NCBI GenBank assembly: GCA_028292145.1
Contig: JAQGMX010000440.1
Location: forward strand, 1 to 9,426
DNA from: Variovorax sp.
GTDB lineage: Bacteria > Pseudomonadota > Gammaproteobacteria > Burkholderiales > Burkholderiaceae_C
DNA: 9,426 bases
Direction: 5' to 3'
The notes below the pieces were generated by a model. It was not told where the DNA came from and made no database searches. It saw only the letters and a list, made by a program, of their open reading frames with translations. Numbering within the stretch: position 1 is the stretch's first letter; each line of letters opens with the position of its first letter. Of the stretch, positions 1 through 6,502 are shown one piece after another. A program made the translations under genes and the position numbers.

Positions 1-330
1 GTGCGGCTGATCGGCGACCGGCCGGGCGGGCGTACGCCGTCCGACACGCCGATCGTCGAAGCCGCGATGCGCGCCAACACCGCCTTCGGCCTTCGCACGA
101 CGCTGGTCGGCGCCAGCACCGATGCGAACGTCGCGATGTCGCTGGGCGTGCCGGCAATCGTGGTGGGCAGCGGCGGCGAAACCGGCGGTTTCCACTCGCT
201 CGGCGAATGGATCGACCTGACGGACGCATGGCAAGGCGCGCAGCGCTCGCTTCTCACCGTGCTGGCGCTGGCGGGTGTAGAAAGCGTGAGCAGCCCGCTG
301 CTGCCGAAACGCCCGCCGCGCGGGCCGTGA
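1..330 (+). CDS. M20-family metallopeptidase, C-terminal fragment
   Basis: This is the last 109 codons of a gene that begins upstream of the window; the GTG at position 1 is an internal codon, not a start. The fragment carries the C-terminal catalytic-domain signature of M20 zinc peptidases: a GASTDANVAMSLGVPAIVVG stretch, then GGETGGFHSLGEWIDL, in which the His of FHSLGEW is the usual last metal ligand and the Glu-Trp follows it. In family members this end folds back onto the N-terminal half to complete a two-zinc site that hydrolyses small peptides or N-acyl amino acids. The HSxxEW context resembles tripeptidase T-like M20 enzymes more than the carnosinase-like enzyme encoded at 918-2432. 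The substrate cannot be inferred because the N-terminal metal-binding half is missing. The TGA stop at 328-330 lies 41 bases before the next gene on the same strand. Confidence 0.85.
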   Translation: MRLIGDRPGGRTPSDTPIVEAAMRANTAFGLRTTLVGASTDANVAMSLGVPAIVVGSGGETGGFHSLGEWIDLTDAWQGAQRSLLTVLALAGVESVSSPLLPKRPPRGP

Positions 331-359
331 CCTGACTTCATCATCCAGACCATTCAACC

Positions 360-364
360 AAGGA
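360..364 (+). promoter_or_regulatory. Ribosome binding site for the DUF937 gene
   Basis: AAGGA lies 7 bases before the ATG at 372, which is ideal spacing and fixes that start. It sits in the 41-base gap after the M20 fragment. I see no terminator in this gap, so co-transcription with the upstream gene is possible. Confidence 0.7.
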
Positions 365-371
365 ACACATC

Positions 372-914
372 ATGGGATTACTCGATTCGGTACTCGGACA
401 GGTGCTCGGCGGCGGCGCGGCGCGCACGCAGGGCGATAACGACGGTGCTGCGGGCGCAACGGGCACCTCCGGCGGCTTCGGTGACCTGGGCTCGCTGGGC
501 GGACTCGGCGGTCTGCTCGGCGGTTTGGGGGGTGTCGGAGGTGCAGCCGGCGCCGGCGGCCTGGCAAGCGTTCTCGGCAGCCTGCTGGCGAACAATGGCG
601 CGGCCGGCGGACTTGGCGGGCTGGTCTCGAAGTTCGAGCAGGCCGGCCTGGGCGACAAGGTCAACTCGTGGATCGGCAAGGGCGAGAATGCGCCCGTGTC
701 CGAAGGCGAGGTCGGCAACGCGCTGGGCGGCGACATGATCTCGAATCTGGCCGGCAAGCTCGGCATGAACGCGGCGACCCTGCTGCCGCTGCTCGCTGCG
801 CTTCTGCCCGGCCTGATCGACAAGCTCACGCCGAACGGCACGGCCCCGGAACAGGGTCTGGGCGACGAGCAGGACCTGATGGGCTCGCTGTCGAACCTGC
901 TTCAGAAGCGCTGA
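372..914 (+). CDS. YidB-like DUF937 protein
   Basis: This is a 180-residue protein of the DUF937/YidB family, whose role is not established. The N-terminus MGLLDSVLGQVLGG is the family hallmark. It is followed by a Gly/Ala/Leu-rich low-complexity stretch (about residues 36-82), then the conserved region GLGDKVNSWIGKGENAPVS (92-110), and a helical part with a small-residue and Leu-rich segment, MNAATLLPLLAALLPGLI (132-149). No signal peptide or convincing transmembrane helix is seen; the last hydrophobic stretch is short and proline-broken. The start has a good AAGGA at 7-base spacing. The gene ends 3 bases before the stop of the opposing M20 gene, leaving no room for a private terminator. E. 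coli YidB is shorter; the extra length here is mostly the glycine-rich insert. Family assignment is firm, but function is unknown. Confidence 0.85.
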   Translation: MGLLDSVLGQVLGGGAARTQGDNDGAAGATGTSGGFGDLGSLGGLGGLLGGLGGVGGAAGAGGLASVLGSLLANNGAAGGLGGLVSKFEQAGLGDKVNSWIGKGENAPVSEGEVGNALGGDMISNLAGKLGMNAATLLPLLAALLPGLIDKLTPNGTAPEQGLGDEQDLMGSLSNLLQKR

Positions 915-917
915 AGA

Positions 918-2432
918 TCAGGCGGCGCTGGCTTCGGCGGCGCTTTCGGCCAGATGCGCTGCCGGCAGCGCAGCGATCACCTCGGCCACCGCCGCCGTCA
1001 GCTTCTTCGCATAAGGGACGTGCAGGAACTCGTTCGGGCCGTGGGCGTTGCTCTTCGGGCCGAGCACGCCGCAGACCATCATCTGCGCGGTCGGGAAGCC
1101 TTCGCTCAGCATGTTCATCAGCGGAATCGTGCCGCCCTGGCCGATGTAGCCGCATGAATTGCCGAAGTGCGCCTGCGACGCCGAATTGAGCGCGCGCTCG
1201 AACCACGGCGTGATGCTCGGTGCGTTCCAGCCGGTGGCGCCGCCGCCGCCTTCGAAGGTCACCTTGGCCTGGTAGGGCGCGTTGTCTTCCAGCAGCTTTT
1301 TCAGCTCCTGCACCGCCTGGCCGGCATCCACCAGCGGCGGCAGGCGCAGCGACAATTTGAAGGCGGTGTACGGGCGCAGCACGTTGCCCGCGTCCTTGAG
1401 CGCCGGAAAGCCGTCGGCGCCGGTCACCGACAGCGTCGGCTTCCAGGTGCGGTTGAGCAGCGCCTCGACCGGGTCGGTTGTCGTCGGCAGCGCGAAAGCG
1501 GTCGAGCCACCGCAGTCGTAATGCGCCCACGGGAAGCGCTTGTGGATCTCATCGCCGAGGATCGCAGCCGTCACCTTGGCTTGCGCCAGGCGGTCGGCGG
1601 GCACTTCGCAATGGAAGCTCGCAGGCAACAGGCGACCGGTCTTGCTGTCTTCGAGCCGGTCGAGCACCTGCCGCATGATCCGGAAACTCGACGGCACCAG
1701 GCCCGAGGCGTCGCCGGAATGCACGCCTTCGGTCAGCACTTCGACCTTCAACAGGCCGCCGACCATGCCGCGCAGCGAGGTCGTGAGCCAGAGCTGGTCG
1801 TAATTGCCGGCGCCCGAGTCGAGGCAGATCACCAGCGCGACGTTGCCGAGCCGCGAGCGCAGCGCGTTGACGTACGGGAGCAGGTCGTACGAACCGCTTT
1901 CCTCGCAGGTTTCGATCAGCCCGACGATGCGCGGATGCGCGACGCCCTGGCTCTTGAGCGCCTGCACCGCCGCGATGCTGGCGTAGACCGCATAACCGTC
2001 GTCGGCGCCGCCGCGACCGTACAGCTTTCCGTCTTCGTACTTGGGCGTCCACGGGCCGAGATCGTTGCGCCAGCCGGTGAATTCGGGCTGCTTGTCGAGG
2101 TGGCCGTACATCAGCACGGTGTCGGTCATGGCCGTGCCGGTGGCGGCGACTTCGAAGAACAGCACCGGCGTGCGGCCTTCGAGCCGGACGATCTCCAGTT
2201 TCAGCCCCTCGATTTTCTGCGCCTCGACCCAGGCGGCCGCGTTGCGCATGACCGTCTCGATGTAGCCGTTGGCGATCCATTCCTTGTCGAAGCCGGGCGA
2301 CTTGGCCGGGATGGCGATGTAGTCGGACAGCTGCCGGACGATGTCGGTGTCCCACTTCGTGGTGACTTCGGAGAGCGTGCGTTCGGCGTCGAGCAGGCCG
2401 GTGGGCATTTCGCGGTGCAGGGGGGCGTTCAT
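918..2432 (-). CDS. M20 metallopeptidase, carnosinase-like (504 aa)
   Basis: This is a complete two-zinc M20 hydrolase, probably a cytosolic dipeptidase of the CNDP-like subgroup. Ligands in order are H111 in YGHLDKQPE, bridging D144 in GRGGADDG, E178 in ETCEESGS (E177 being the catalytic base), D205 in CLDSG and H464 in NAHGPNEF. The lid/dimerisation domain lies at about 215-400 and contains GVHSGDASG with H238. The length of about 500 residues is normal for this subgroup and longer than DapE or ArgE. The ATG at 2432 is chosen over an in-frame ATG at 2528 because GGAG sits 6 bases upstream of it and because the longer form would run through the preceding gene's terminator. The gene is minus-strand and ends 3 bases from the DUF937 stop. 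The exact peptide substrate is not predictable. No signal peptide is present. Confidence 0.92.
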   Translation of the reverse strand: MNAPLHREMPTGLLDAERTLSEVTTKWDTDIVRQLSDYIAIPAKSPGFDKEWIANGYIETVMRNAAAWVEAQKIEGLKLEIVRLEGRTPVLFFEVAATGTAMTDTVLMYGHLDKQPEFTGWRNDLGPWTPKYEDGKLYGRGGADDGYAVYASIAAVQALKSQGVAHPRIVGLIETCEESGSYDLLPYVNALRSRLGNVALVICLDSGAGNYDQLWLTTSLRGMVGGLLKVEVLTEGVHSGDASGLVPSSFRIMRQVLDRLEDSKTGRLLPASFHCEVPADRLAQAKVTAAILGDEIHKRFPWAHYDCGGSTAFALPTTTDPVEALLNRTWKPTLSVTGADGFPALKDAGNVLRPYTAFKLSLRLPPLVDAGQAVQELKKLLEDNAPYQAKVTFEGGGGATGWNAPSITPWFERALNSASQAHFGNSCGYIGQGGTIPLMNMLSEGFPTAQMMVCGVLGPKSNAHGPNEFLHVPYAKKLTAAVAEVIAALPAAHLAESAAEASAA

Positions 2433-2438
2433 CGGATT

Positions 2439-2442
2439 CTCC
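2439..2442 (-). promoter_or_regulatory. Ribosome binding site deciding the M20 start
   Basis: On the minus strand GGAG lies 6 bases before the ATG at 2432. This supports the shorter 504-residue product over the longer reading frame beginning at 2528. Confidence 0.65.
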
Positions 2443-2497
2443 GCGTGAGGAAAAAAGCACAATTCTGCGCGTTGCACACGAACCGGCGGCGCAAATG

Positions 2498-2522
2498 AAA
2501 AAGCACCTGCCGCAGCAGGTGC
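2498..2522 (-). terminator. Rho-independent terminator of the bactofilin gene
   Basis: Read on the minus strand this is a perfect 8-bp stem, GCACCTGC / GCAGGTGC, with a 4-base loop (TGCG), followed directly by TTTTT. It starts 22 bases after the bactofilin stop and ends 66 bases before the M20 start. The M20 gene therefore probably has its own promoter in 2433-2497, though I could not identify consensus boxes there. On the plus strand the stem lacks a T-run, so the terminator works in one direction. Confidence 0.85.
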
Positions 2523-2543
2523 CTTCATGGAAAGGCCGGCAGA

Positions 2544-3071
2544 TTACAGCGCGGACTTCTTGCCTTCGCTCGCGCCGAAGGTGATTTCGCCGGAAAGCTG
2601 GCCGCCTTCTTCGATCACGATCTTGCCGTAGCGGATCTTGCCGGTGACCTTGCCGGTCGAATGGATCACGAGCTTCTCGCGCACCGTGAGGTTGCCGTCG
2701 AACACACCGCGGATTTCTGCGATGTCGATGTCGGCGGAGCCCTTGAAGGCGCCCTGTTCGGAGATCTGGATGACGCGCGAATCCATCGTCGCCTCGACCG
2801 TGCCTTCGACCACGAGCGTGTCGCAATCGGTGATCTCGACGCCCTTGAGCTTGATGTTCGGGCCGACGGTGAGCTTGCTGCCGCCTTCTTTCACAGCGGG
2901 AGCCGCTGCGGCTGCCTGTGTGGCGGCAGCGCCGCCCAGGGGCAGCGAAGACGAAGAATGCAACGGCGTTCCAGCCAGATTGCTGCCGGAACCGACGAGC
3001 GGTGCAGGACGGGAAACGGGGGATTCGGGTTCGCGATCGCGTTTGCCGAAGAAGGGTGACTGTGAAGCCAA
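2544..3071 (-). CDS. Bactofilin (polymer-forming cytoskeletal protein)
   Basis: This 175-residue protein has the bactofilin (DUF583) core at about residues 67-166, a run of short beta repeats rich in Gly, Val and Ile. Examples are LTVGPNIKLKGVEI, VVEGTVEAT, FKGSADIDIAEIRGVFDGNLTV and GKVTGKIRYGKIVIEEGGQLSGEI. Bactofilins fold as right-handed beta helices and polymerise without nucleotide into filaments that place cell-wall or polar factors. The first 65 residues are a disordered Pro/Ser/Ala-rich tail, and the C-terminus is short, as is typical. No membrane segment is seen. The start is a TTG at 3071, supported by AGAGGAG with 6-base spacing; no nearby ATG would keep the N-terminal tail. It is apparently a single-gene unit, divergent from the K+ channel gene and closed by its own terminator. 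The M23 peptidase that often accompanies bactofilins is not adjacent. Confidence 0.9.
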   Translation of the reverse strand: MASQSPFFGKRDREPESPVSRPAPLVGSGSNLAGTPLHSSSSLPLGGAAATQAAAAAPAVKEGGSKLTVGPNIKLKGVEITDCDTLVVEGTVEATMDSRVIQISEQGAFKGSADIDIAEIRGVFDGNLTVREKLVIHSTGKVTGKIRYGKIVIEEGGQLSGEITFGASEGKKSAL

Positions 3072-3077
3072 GGGCTG

Positions 3078-3084
3078 CTCCTCT
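3078..3084 (-). promoter_or_regulatory. Strong ribosome binding site before a TTG start
   Basis: On the minus strand AGAGGAG lies 6 bases before TTG at 3071-3069. This near-consensus Shine-Dalgarno sequence is what justifies the non-ATG start of the bactofilin gene. Confidence 0.75.
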
Positions 3085-3140
3085 GAAAACGCCTATCGTA
3101 TGAACGCATTGAACCACCTTGGCACTTTTAGGAAGAAAGA

Positions 3141-3151
3141 TTGGTAACCAA
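3141..3151. promoter_or_regulatory. Small palindrome in the bactofilin/channel intergenic region
   Basis: TTGGT-A-ACCAA is a perfect 5+1+5 inverted repeat in the 142-base divergent intergenic region between the bactofilin (start 3071) and the K+ channel (start 3214). It could be an operator or part of a promoter, but it is short and no clear -35/-10 pairs were found around it. A TTGGCA at 3119-3124 is a possible -35 without a convincing -10. Confidence 0.25.
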
Positions 3152-3213
3152 ATACCAGTCGAGGTGCATTACGGGTACTTTCGCCTGCGTCCGGAGACCG
3201 CTGACAATCCGGC

Positions 3214-4092
3214 ATGTCCCTGATTTCAACCATTCCCGCCGTGCGCGACACGTCTGTCGAAGCGCGCTTCGGCAAACCGACGGAAGGCTGGCGCCTGAGC
3301 CTGTACGCGGTGATCTTCGAATCGGAGACACGTGCCGGGCGGATCTTCGACCTGTCGCTGATCGCGGTGATCCTGTTCAGCGTGATGGTCGTCGTGCTCG
3401 ACAGCGTGCAGTCGATCCATGCGCGCTGGGGGCCGATGTTCAGCGTCTTCGAATGGATCTTCACCGCCGTCTTCACGCTCGAATACGTCGCGCGGCTGGC
3501 CTGCCTGCGCCATCCGCTGCGCTACGCGCGCAGCTTCTACGGCGTGATCGACCTGCTGGCGCTGCTGCCGACCTATCTCGCAATCCTCATGCCGGGGCTT
3601 TCGGTGCTGATCGACGTCCGCATCCTGCGGTTGCTGCGGGTGTTCCGCATCTTCAAGATGTCGCGCTATGCCGCCGAATACCGCGCGCTGGCCACGGCGC
3701 TGGCGGCGAGCCGGCGGAAGATCATGGTTTTCGTCGGTTTCGTCGGCATGGTGGTCCTGGTGCTCGGCACGCTGATGTACGTGGTCGAAGGGCCGCAGCA
3801 CGGCTTCACCAGCATTCCGGTCGCGATCTACTGGGCAATTTCGACCATGACGACCGTCGGTTTCGGCGACCTGGTGCCGAAAACCGGTCTCGGTCGCGCG
3901 ATTGCCTCGGTGATGATGCTGCTGGGCTGGGGCGTGCTCGCGGTGCCGACGGGCATCGTTTCGGCGGAAATGGTGCGTTTCGGGCGCGAAGGCCTGCCGG
4001 AAACGTCGCCAAGACAATGCGACGGTTGCGGCGCCGATGCACATGCGTCCGATGCGCAGTTCTGCCGGCATTGCGGCCACTCGCTCGGCTGA
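3214..4092 (+). CDS. Voltage-gated K+ channel with C-terminal zinc ribbon
   Basis: This 292-residue inner-membrane ion channel has the six-helix layout: S1 about 44-64, S2 76-97, S3 108-127, S4 130-149, S5 169-191, pore loop 198-216 and S6 227-251. The selectivity filter is TTVGFGD (213-219), the K+ signature. S4 carries positive residues at every third position (R136, R139, R142, R145, K148), a textbook voltage sensor. The cytoplasmic tail ends in two CxxC pairs (C269/C272 and C284/C287, the latter in FCRHCGHSLG), a zinc-ribbon pattern. The tail lacks RCK/TrkA-N or cyclic-nucleotide-binding domains. No good Shine-Dalgarno precedes the ATG at 3214 (GGAG is 17 bases away), so the exact start is less certain than the gene. 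The gene converges with yigZ, with 4 bases between stops. Family assignment is strong; physiological role is unknown. Confidence 0.9.
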   Translation: MSLISTIPAVRDTSVEARFGKPTEGWRLSLYAVIFESETRAGRIFDLSLIAVILFSVMVVVLDSVQSIHARWGPMFSVFEWIFTAVFTLEYVARLACLRHPLRYARSFYGVIDLLALLPTYLAILMPGLSVLIDVRILRLLRVFRIFKMSRYAAEYRALATALAASRRKIMVFVGFVGMVVLVLGTLMYVVEGPQHGFTSIPVAIYWAISTMTTVGFGDLVPKTGLGRAIASVMMLLGWGVLAVPTGIVSAEMVRFGREGLPETSPRQCDGCGADAHASDAQFCRHCGHSLG

Positions 4093-4096
4093 GCTG

Positions 4097-4702
4097 TCAG
4101 TCGTTCCGCACCAGATCTTCGTCTTCCCATGCGGCGCGGCCCTGCGCCGCGTCGTCGATGCGCAGCCTGAGCGCGTCCGCTTCCGCATCGACCGCGCTGA
4201 AGACGAAGCGCACCAGCGAGCCGTGCGACACCGCGATCAGTGTCGCGCCGGCGCCCGCGAGTTCGCGTCGCAGCATCCCTTCCATCGCATACGGCACGGC
4301 GCAGACCAAGGTGCGCAGCCGCTGCAGCGTCAGCTTCTCCACGCCGAGCAGCGCCTGTGCGACGGCGTCGGTGTACGCGCGGACCAGCCCGCCGGCGCCC
4401 AGCTTCACGCCGCCGAAATACCGCACGACCGTGGCCAGCACGCCTTCGAGTTCCTGGTGACGCAGCACTTCGAGCATCGGCCGACCCGCGGTGCCGCCCG
4501 GCTCGCCGTCGTCGTTGGCCGCCGACTGGCCGCCGGCCATCAGCGCCCAGCAGACGTGGGCCGCGCCGGGATGCCGGCGGCGCAGTTCGTCGACGATCCT
4601 GACCGCGGCATCGCGGCCGTCGACCGGTTGCACGCAGCCGATGAAGCGGCTTTTTTTGATGACGACTTCGCTGTGGACCGGCGCCGCCAGCGTCAGCGCC
4701 AC
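4097..4702 (-). CDS. yigZ: YigZ/IMPACT family protein
   Basis: This is a 201-residue member of the UPF0029/IMPACT family. The N-terminal UPF0029 domain begins IKKSRFIG (residues 15-22) and contains DDGEPGGTAGRP (64-75) and the signature YFGGVKLGAGGLVRAY (95-110). The C-terminal part (about 135-198) corresponds to the DUF1949 ferredoxin-like domain. Eukaryotic IMPACT is linked to translational control through GCN1/GCN2; the bacterial role is not settled. I chose the GTG at 4702 because it gives an N-terminus (ALTLAAPV...) and a length matching E. coli YigZ. The longer frame from 4795 would lie largely inside metW and add low-complexity sequence. Only 4 bases separate it from the metW stop, so it is probably translationally coupled as the third gene of metX-metW-yigZ. 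No clear Shine-Dalgarno is seen. Confidence 0.9.
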   Translation of the reverse strand: MALTLAAPVHSEVVIKKSRFIGCVQPVDGRDAAVRIVDELRRRHPGAAHVCWALMAGGQSAANDDGEPGGTAGRPMLEVLRHQELEGVLATVVRYFGGVKLGAGGLVRAYTDAVAQALLGVEKLTLQRLRTLVCAVPYAMEGMLRRELAGAGATLIAVSHGSLVRFVFSAVDAEADALRLRIDDAAQGRAAWEDEDLVRND

Positions 4703-4706
4703 GGCG

Positions 4707-5291
4707 TCAGGCCCGTTCGAACTTGAAGACGGCGGTGCCGGCGCGCAGGTTCGGCAGCAGCCGCACTTCGCGGTCGTCCTGCACGCCGAAGGCATCGAGC
4801 ACGCGCAGCTTGTTCTTCTGCGCCAGCACCTCGAAATCGGCGAAAGTGCCGACGCGGATGTTGGGCGTGTCGTACCACTGATACGGCAGGCGGCGCGTCA
4901 CCGGCATGCGGCCGCGCGCGATGCTCAGGCGGTTCGGCCAATGCGCGAAGTTGGGGAACGCGACGATGCCCAGCCGGCCGACCCGCGCGGTCTCGCGCAG
5001 CATGACTTCGGCGTTGCGCAGATGCTGCAGCGTGTCGATCTGCAGCACGACGTCGAAAGACGCGTCGTCGAACATCGCGAGCCCCTCGTCAAGGTTGAGC
5101 TGGATCACGTCGACACCGCGGCGAATGCACTTGAGCACGTTGCCGTCGGCGATTTCCACGCCGTAGCCGCTGCAGCCGCGCTCGCGCTGGAGCAGGTCGA
5201 GCAGGGCGCCGTCGCCGCAGCCGAGATCGAGCACGCGCGCGCCCTCGGGCACCAGGCGGGCGATGAGTTTTTGCGTATCGAGATCGCTCAT
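4707..5291 (-). CDS. metW: Methionine biosynthesis protein MetW
   Basis: This 194-residue protein has a class I SAM-methyltransferase fold, with motif I VLDLGCGDG at residues 20-28 and an acidic strand-2 end in YGVEI (43-47). MetW hallmarks are AFPNFAHWPNR (111-121), GRMPVTRRLPYQWYDTPNIR (127-146) and TFADFE (149-154). MetW is the usual partner of MetX in proteobacteria and is needed for full homoserine acylation in organisms where it has been studied; a methyltransferase reaction has not been firmly assigned. The gene overlaps metX by ATGA: its ATG (5291-5289) shares bases with the metX TGA (5290-5288), implying coupled translation and balanced synthesis. Length is normal for the family. It is intact, and the start is fixed by the overlap. 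Confidence 0.95.
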   Translation of the reverse strand: MSDLDTQKLIARLVPEGARVLDLGCGDGALLDLLQRERGCSGYGVEIADGNVLKCIRRGVDVIQLNLDEGLAMFDDASFDVVLQIDTLQHLRNAEVMLRETARVGRLGIVAFPNFAHWPNRLSIARGRMPVTRRLPYQWYDTPNIRVGTFADFEVLAQKNKLRVLDAFGVQDDREVRLLPNLRAGTAVFKFERA

Positions 5292-6442
5292 GACTGGAAT
5301 TCCGCTGCAACGCGCTCGAAATACGACCGCACCACACCCATGTAGCGCACATCGTCGAGCAGGAAGGCGTCGTGGCCGTGCGGCGCGTCGATTTCGGCGT
5401 AGCTGACGCTGCGGCGGTTGTCGAGCAGCGCCTTGACGAGTTCGCGGCTGCGCGCGGGTGCGAAGCGCCAGTCCGTCGTGAAGCTCACCAGCAGGAATTT
5501 CGCGCTGACGCTTGCAAAAGCGGCCGTCAGATCGCCGCCGAACTGGCGCGCCGGGTCGAAATAATCGAGCGCGCGGGTGATCAGTAGGTAGGTGTTGGCG
5601 TCGAAATACTCGCTGAACTTGTCGCCCTGGTAGCGCAGGTAGCTTTCGATCTGGAACTCGATGTCCTGCGTCGAATAGCGGTAATCCGTGCCGGCGACTT
5701 CGCCCTCGACGGCGCTGCGCAGCTGGCGGCCGAACTTGGTGTTCATCACGTCGTCGCTGAGGTAGGTGATGTGGCCGATCATCCGGGCGATGCGCAGGCC
5801 GCGCTGCGGAATCACGCCGTGTTCATAGAAGTGCCCGCCGTGGAATTCCGGATCGGTGACGATGGCGCGGCGCGCGACTTCGTTGAAGGCGATGTTCTCG
5901 GCCGTGAGGTTCGGCGCGCTGGCGACGACCACGGCATGGCGCACCCGGTCGGGATACTGCAGCGTCCACGACAGCGCCTGCATGCCGCCGAGGCTGCCGC
6001 CCATCACCGCGGCCAGCGTGCGGATGCCGAGCGCGTCGAGCAGGGCGGCCTGCGCGTGTACCCAGTCTTCGACCGTGACGACCGGGAAATCGGCGCCGTA
6101 GACGCGGCCGGTCGCGGGATTGACGTCCATCGGCCCGGTCGAGCCGAAGCAGGAGCCCAGGTTGTTCACGCCAATGACGAAGAAGCGGTCGGTGTCGAGC
6201 GGTTTTCCGGGCCCGATCATGTTGTCCCACCAGCCCTCGGATTTCGGCTGCCCGGCATAGACGCCGGCCAGATGATGCGACGCGTTGAGCGCATGGCACA
6301 CCAGCACCGCATTGCTGCGGGCGGCGTTCAGCGTGCCGTAGGTTTCGTAGGCCAGCGAATAGCTGCCGAGCGACGCGCCGCTGCGCAACGGCAGCGCTTG
6401 CGCGAACGACATCGACTGGGGAACGACTTCGAAAGAGGACAT
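5288..6442 (-). CDS. metX: Homoserine O-acyltransferase MetX (probably succinyl type)
   Basis: This 384-residue alpha/beta hydrolase catalyses acylation of L-homoserine, the first committed step of methionine synthesis. Catalytic residues are S150 in the nucleophile elbow GGSLGG, D324 in TTDWRF and H357 in APHGHDAFL. Other family blocks are CHALNASHH (49-57), GWWDNMIGPGKPLDT (70-84), NNLGSCFGSTGP (93-104) and SYLRYQGDKFSEYFDANTY (267-285). The wording of these blocks is close to Burkholderia MetX, many of which are annotated as succinyltransferases (MetXS). The TTDWRF Asp-Trp-Arg segment fits that type, but this is inference. The start at 6442 gives the expected N-terminus; a second ATG at codon 11 is possible, and neither has a clear Shine-Dalgarno. 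It is the first gene of a metX-metW-yigZ operon and lies 20 bases downstream of the terminator that follows the SAM-II-like leader element. Confidence 0.95.
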   Translation of the reverse strand: MSSFEVVPQSMSFAQALPLRSGASLGSYSLAYETYGTLNAARSNAVLVCHALNASHHLAGVYAGQPKSEGWWDNMIGPGKPLDTDRFFVIGVNNLGSCFGSTGPMDVNPATGRVYGADFPVVTVEDWVHAQAALLDALGIRTLAAVMGGSLGGMQALSWTLQYPDRVRHAVVVASAPNLTAENIAFNEVARRAIVTDPEFHGGHFYEHGVIPQRGLRIARMIGHITYLSDDVMNTKFGRQLRSAVEGEVAGTDYRYSTQDIEFQIESYLRYQGDKFSEYFDANTYLLITRALDYFDPARQFGGDLTAAFASVSAKFLLVSFTTDWRFAPARSRELVKALLDNRRSVSYAEIDAPHGHDAFLLDDVRYMGVVRSYFERVAAEFQS

Positions 6443-6462
6443 GGACAGGACACGTTGGCAAC

Positions 6463-6497
6463 AAAAAACCCGGCCTCGCCAAAGACGAGCCGGGTTT
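6463..6497 (-). terminator. Intrinsic terminator in the metX leader (attenuator)
   Basis: On the minus strand AAACCCGG (6497-6490) pairs with CCGGGTTT, and CTCG pairs with CGAG beyond a single bulged G. The loop is 7 bases (TCTTTGG), and a run of six T follows (6468-6463, partly inside the stem). No minus-strand gene lies upstream for it to close. It stands between the riboswitch-like element and metX, 20 bases before the metX ATG, as expected of an expression platform that stops transcription when S-adenosylmethionine is bound. On the plus strand it shows only a short TTT after the stem. Confidence 0.85.
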
Positions 6498-6502
6498 GCC
6501 TG

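Noticed and set aside
918..2432. DapE or ArgE assignment for the M20 enzyme
   Set aside because: The length of about 500 residues, the large lid domain and the GHLDKQPE and AHGPNEF motifs fit the carnosinase-like subgroup rather than the shorter biosynthetic deacylases.
1167..2498. 443-codon plus-strand open frame opposite the M20 gene
   Set aside because: It is arginine- and histidine-rich with no recognisable domain, and is the mirror of a strongly supported M20 gene. In GC-rich DNA such antisense frames are expected by composition.
2433..2528. 32-residue N-terminal extension of the M20 peptidase
   Set aside because: The extension would be encoded by the upstream gene's terminator hairpin, whereas ATG 2432 has a good ribosome site and gives the usual family length.
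1549..3117. 522-codon minus-strand frame across bactofilin and M20
   Set aside because: It is an Arg-rich frame-shifted shadow of two real genes and crosses the terminator at 2498-2522.
3141..4460. 439-codon plus-strand frame over the K+ channel
   Set aside because: It is out of frame with the channel, shows only Arg/Ala-rich sequence and runs into the antisense of yigZ.
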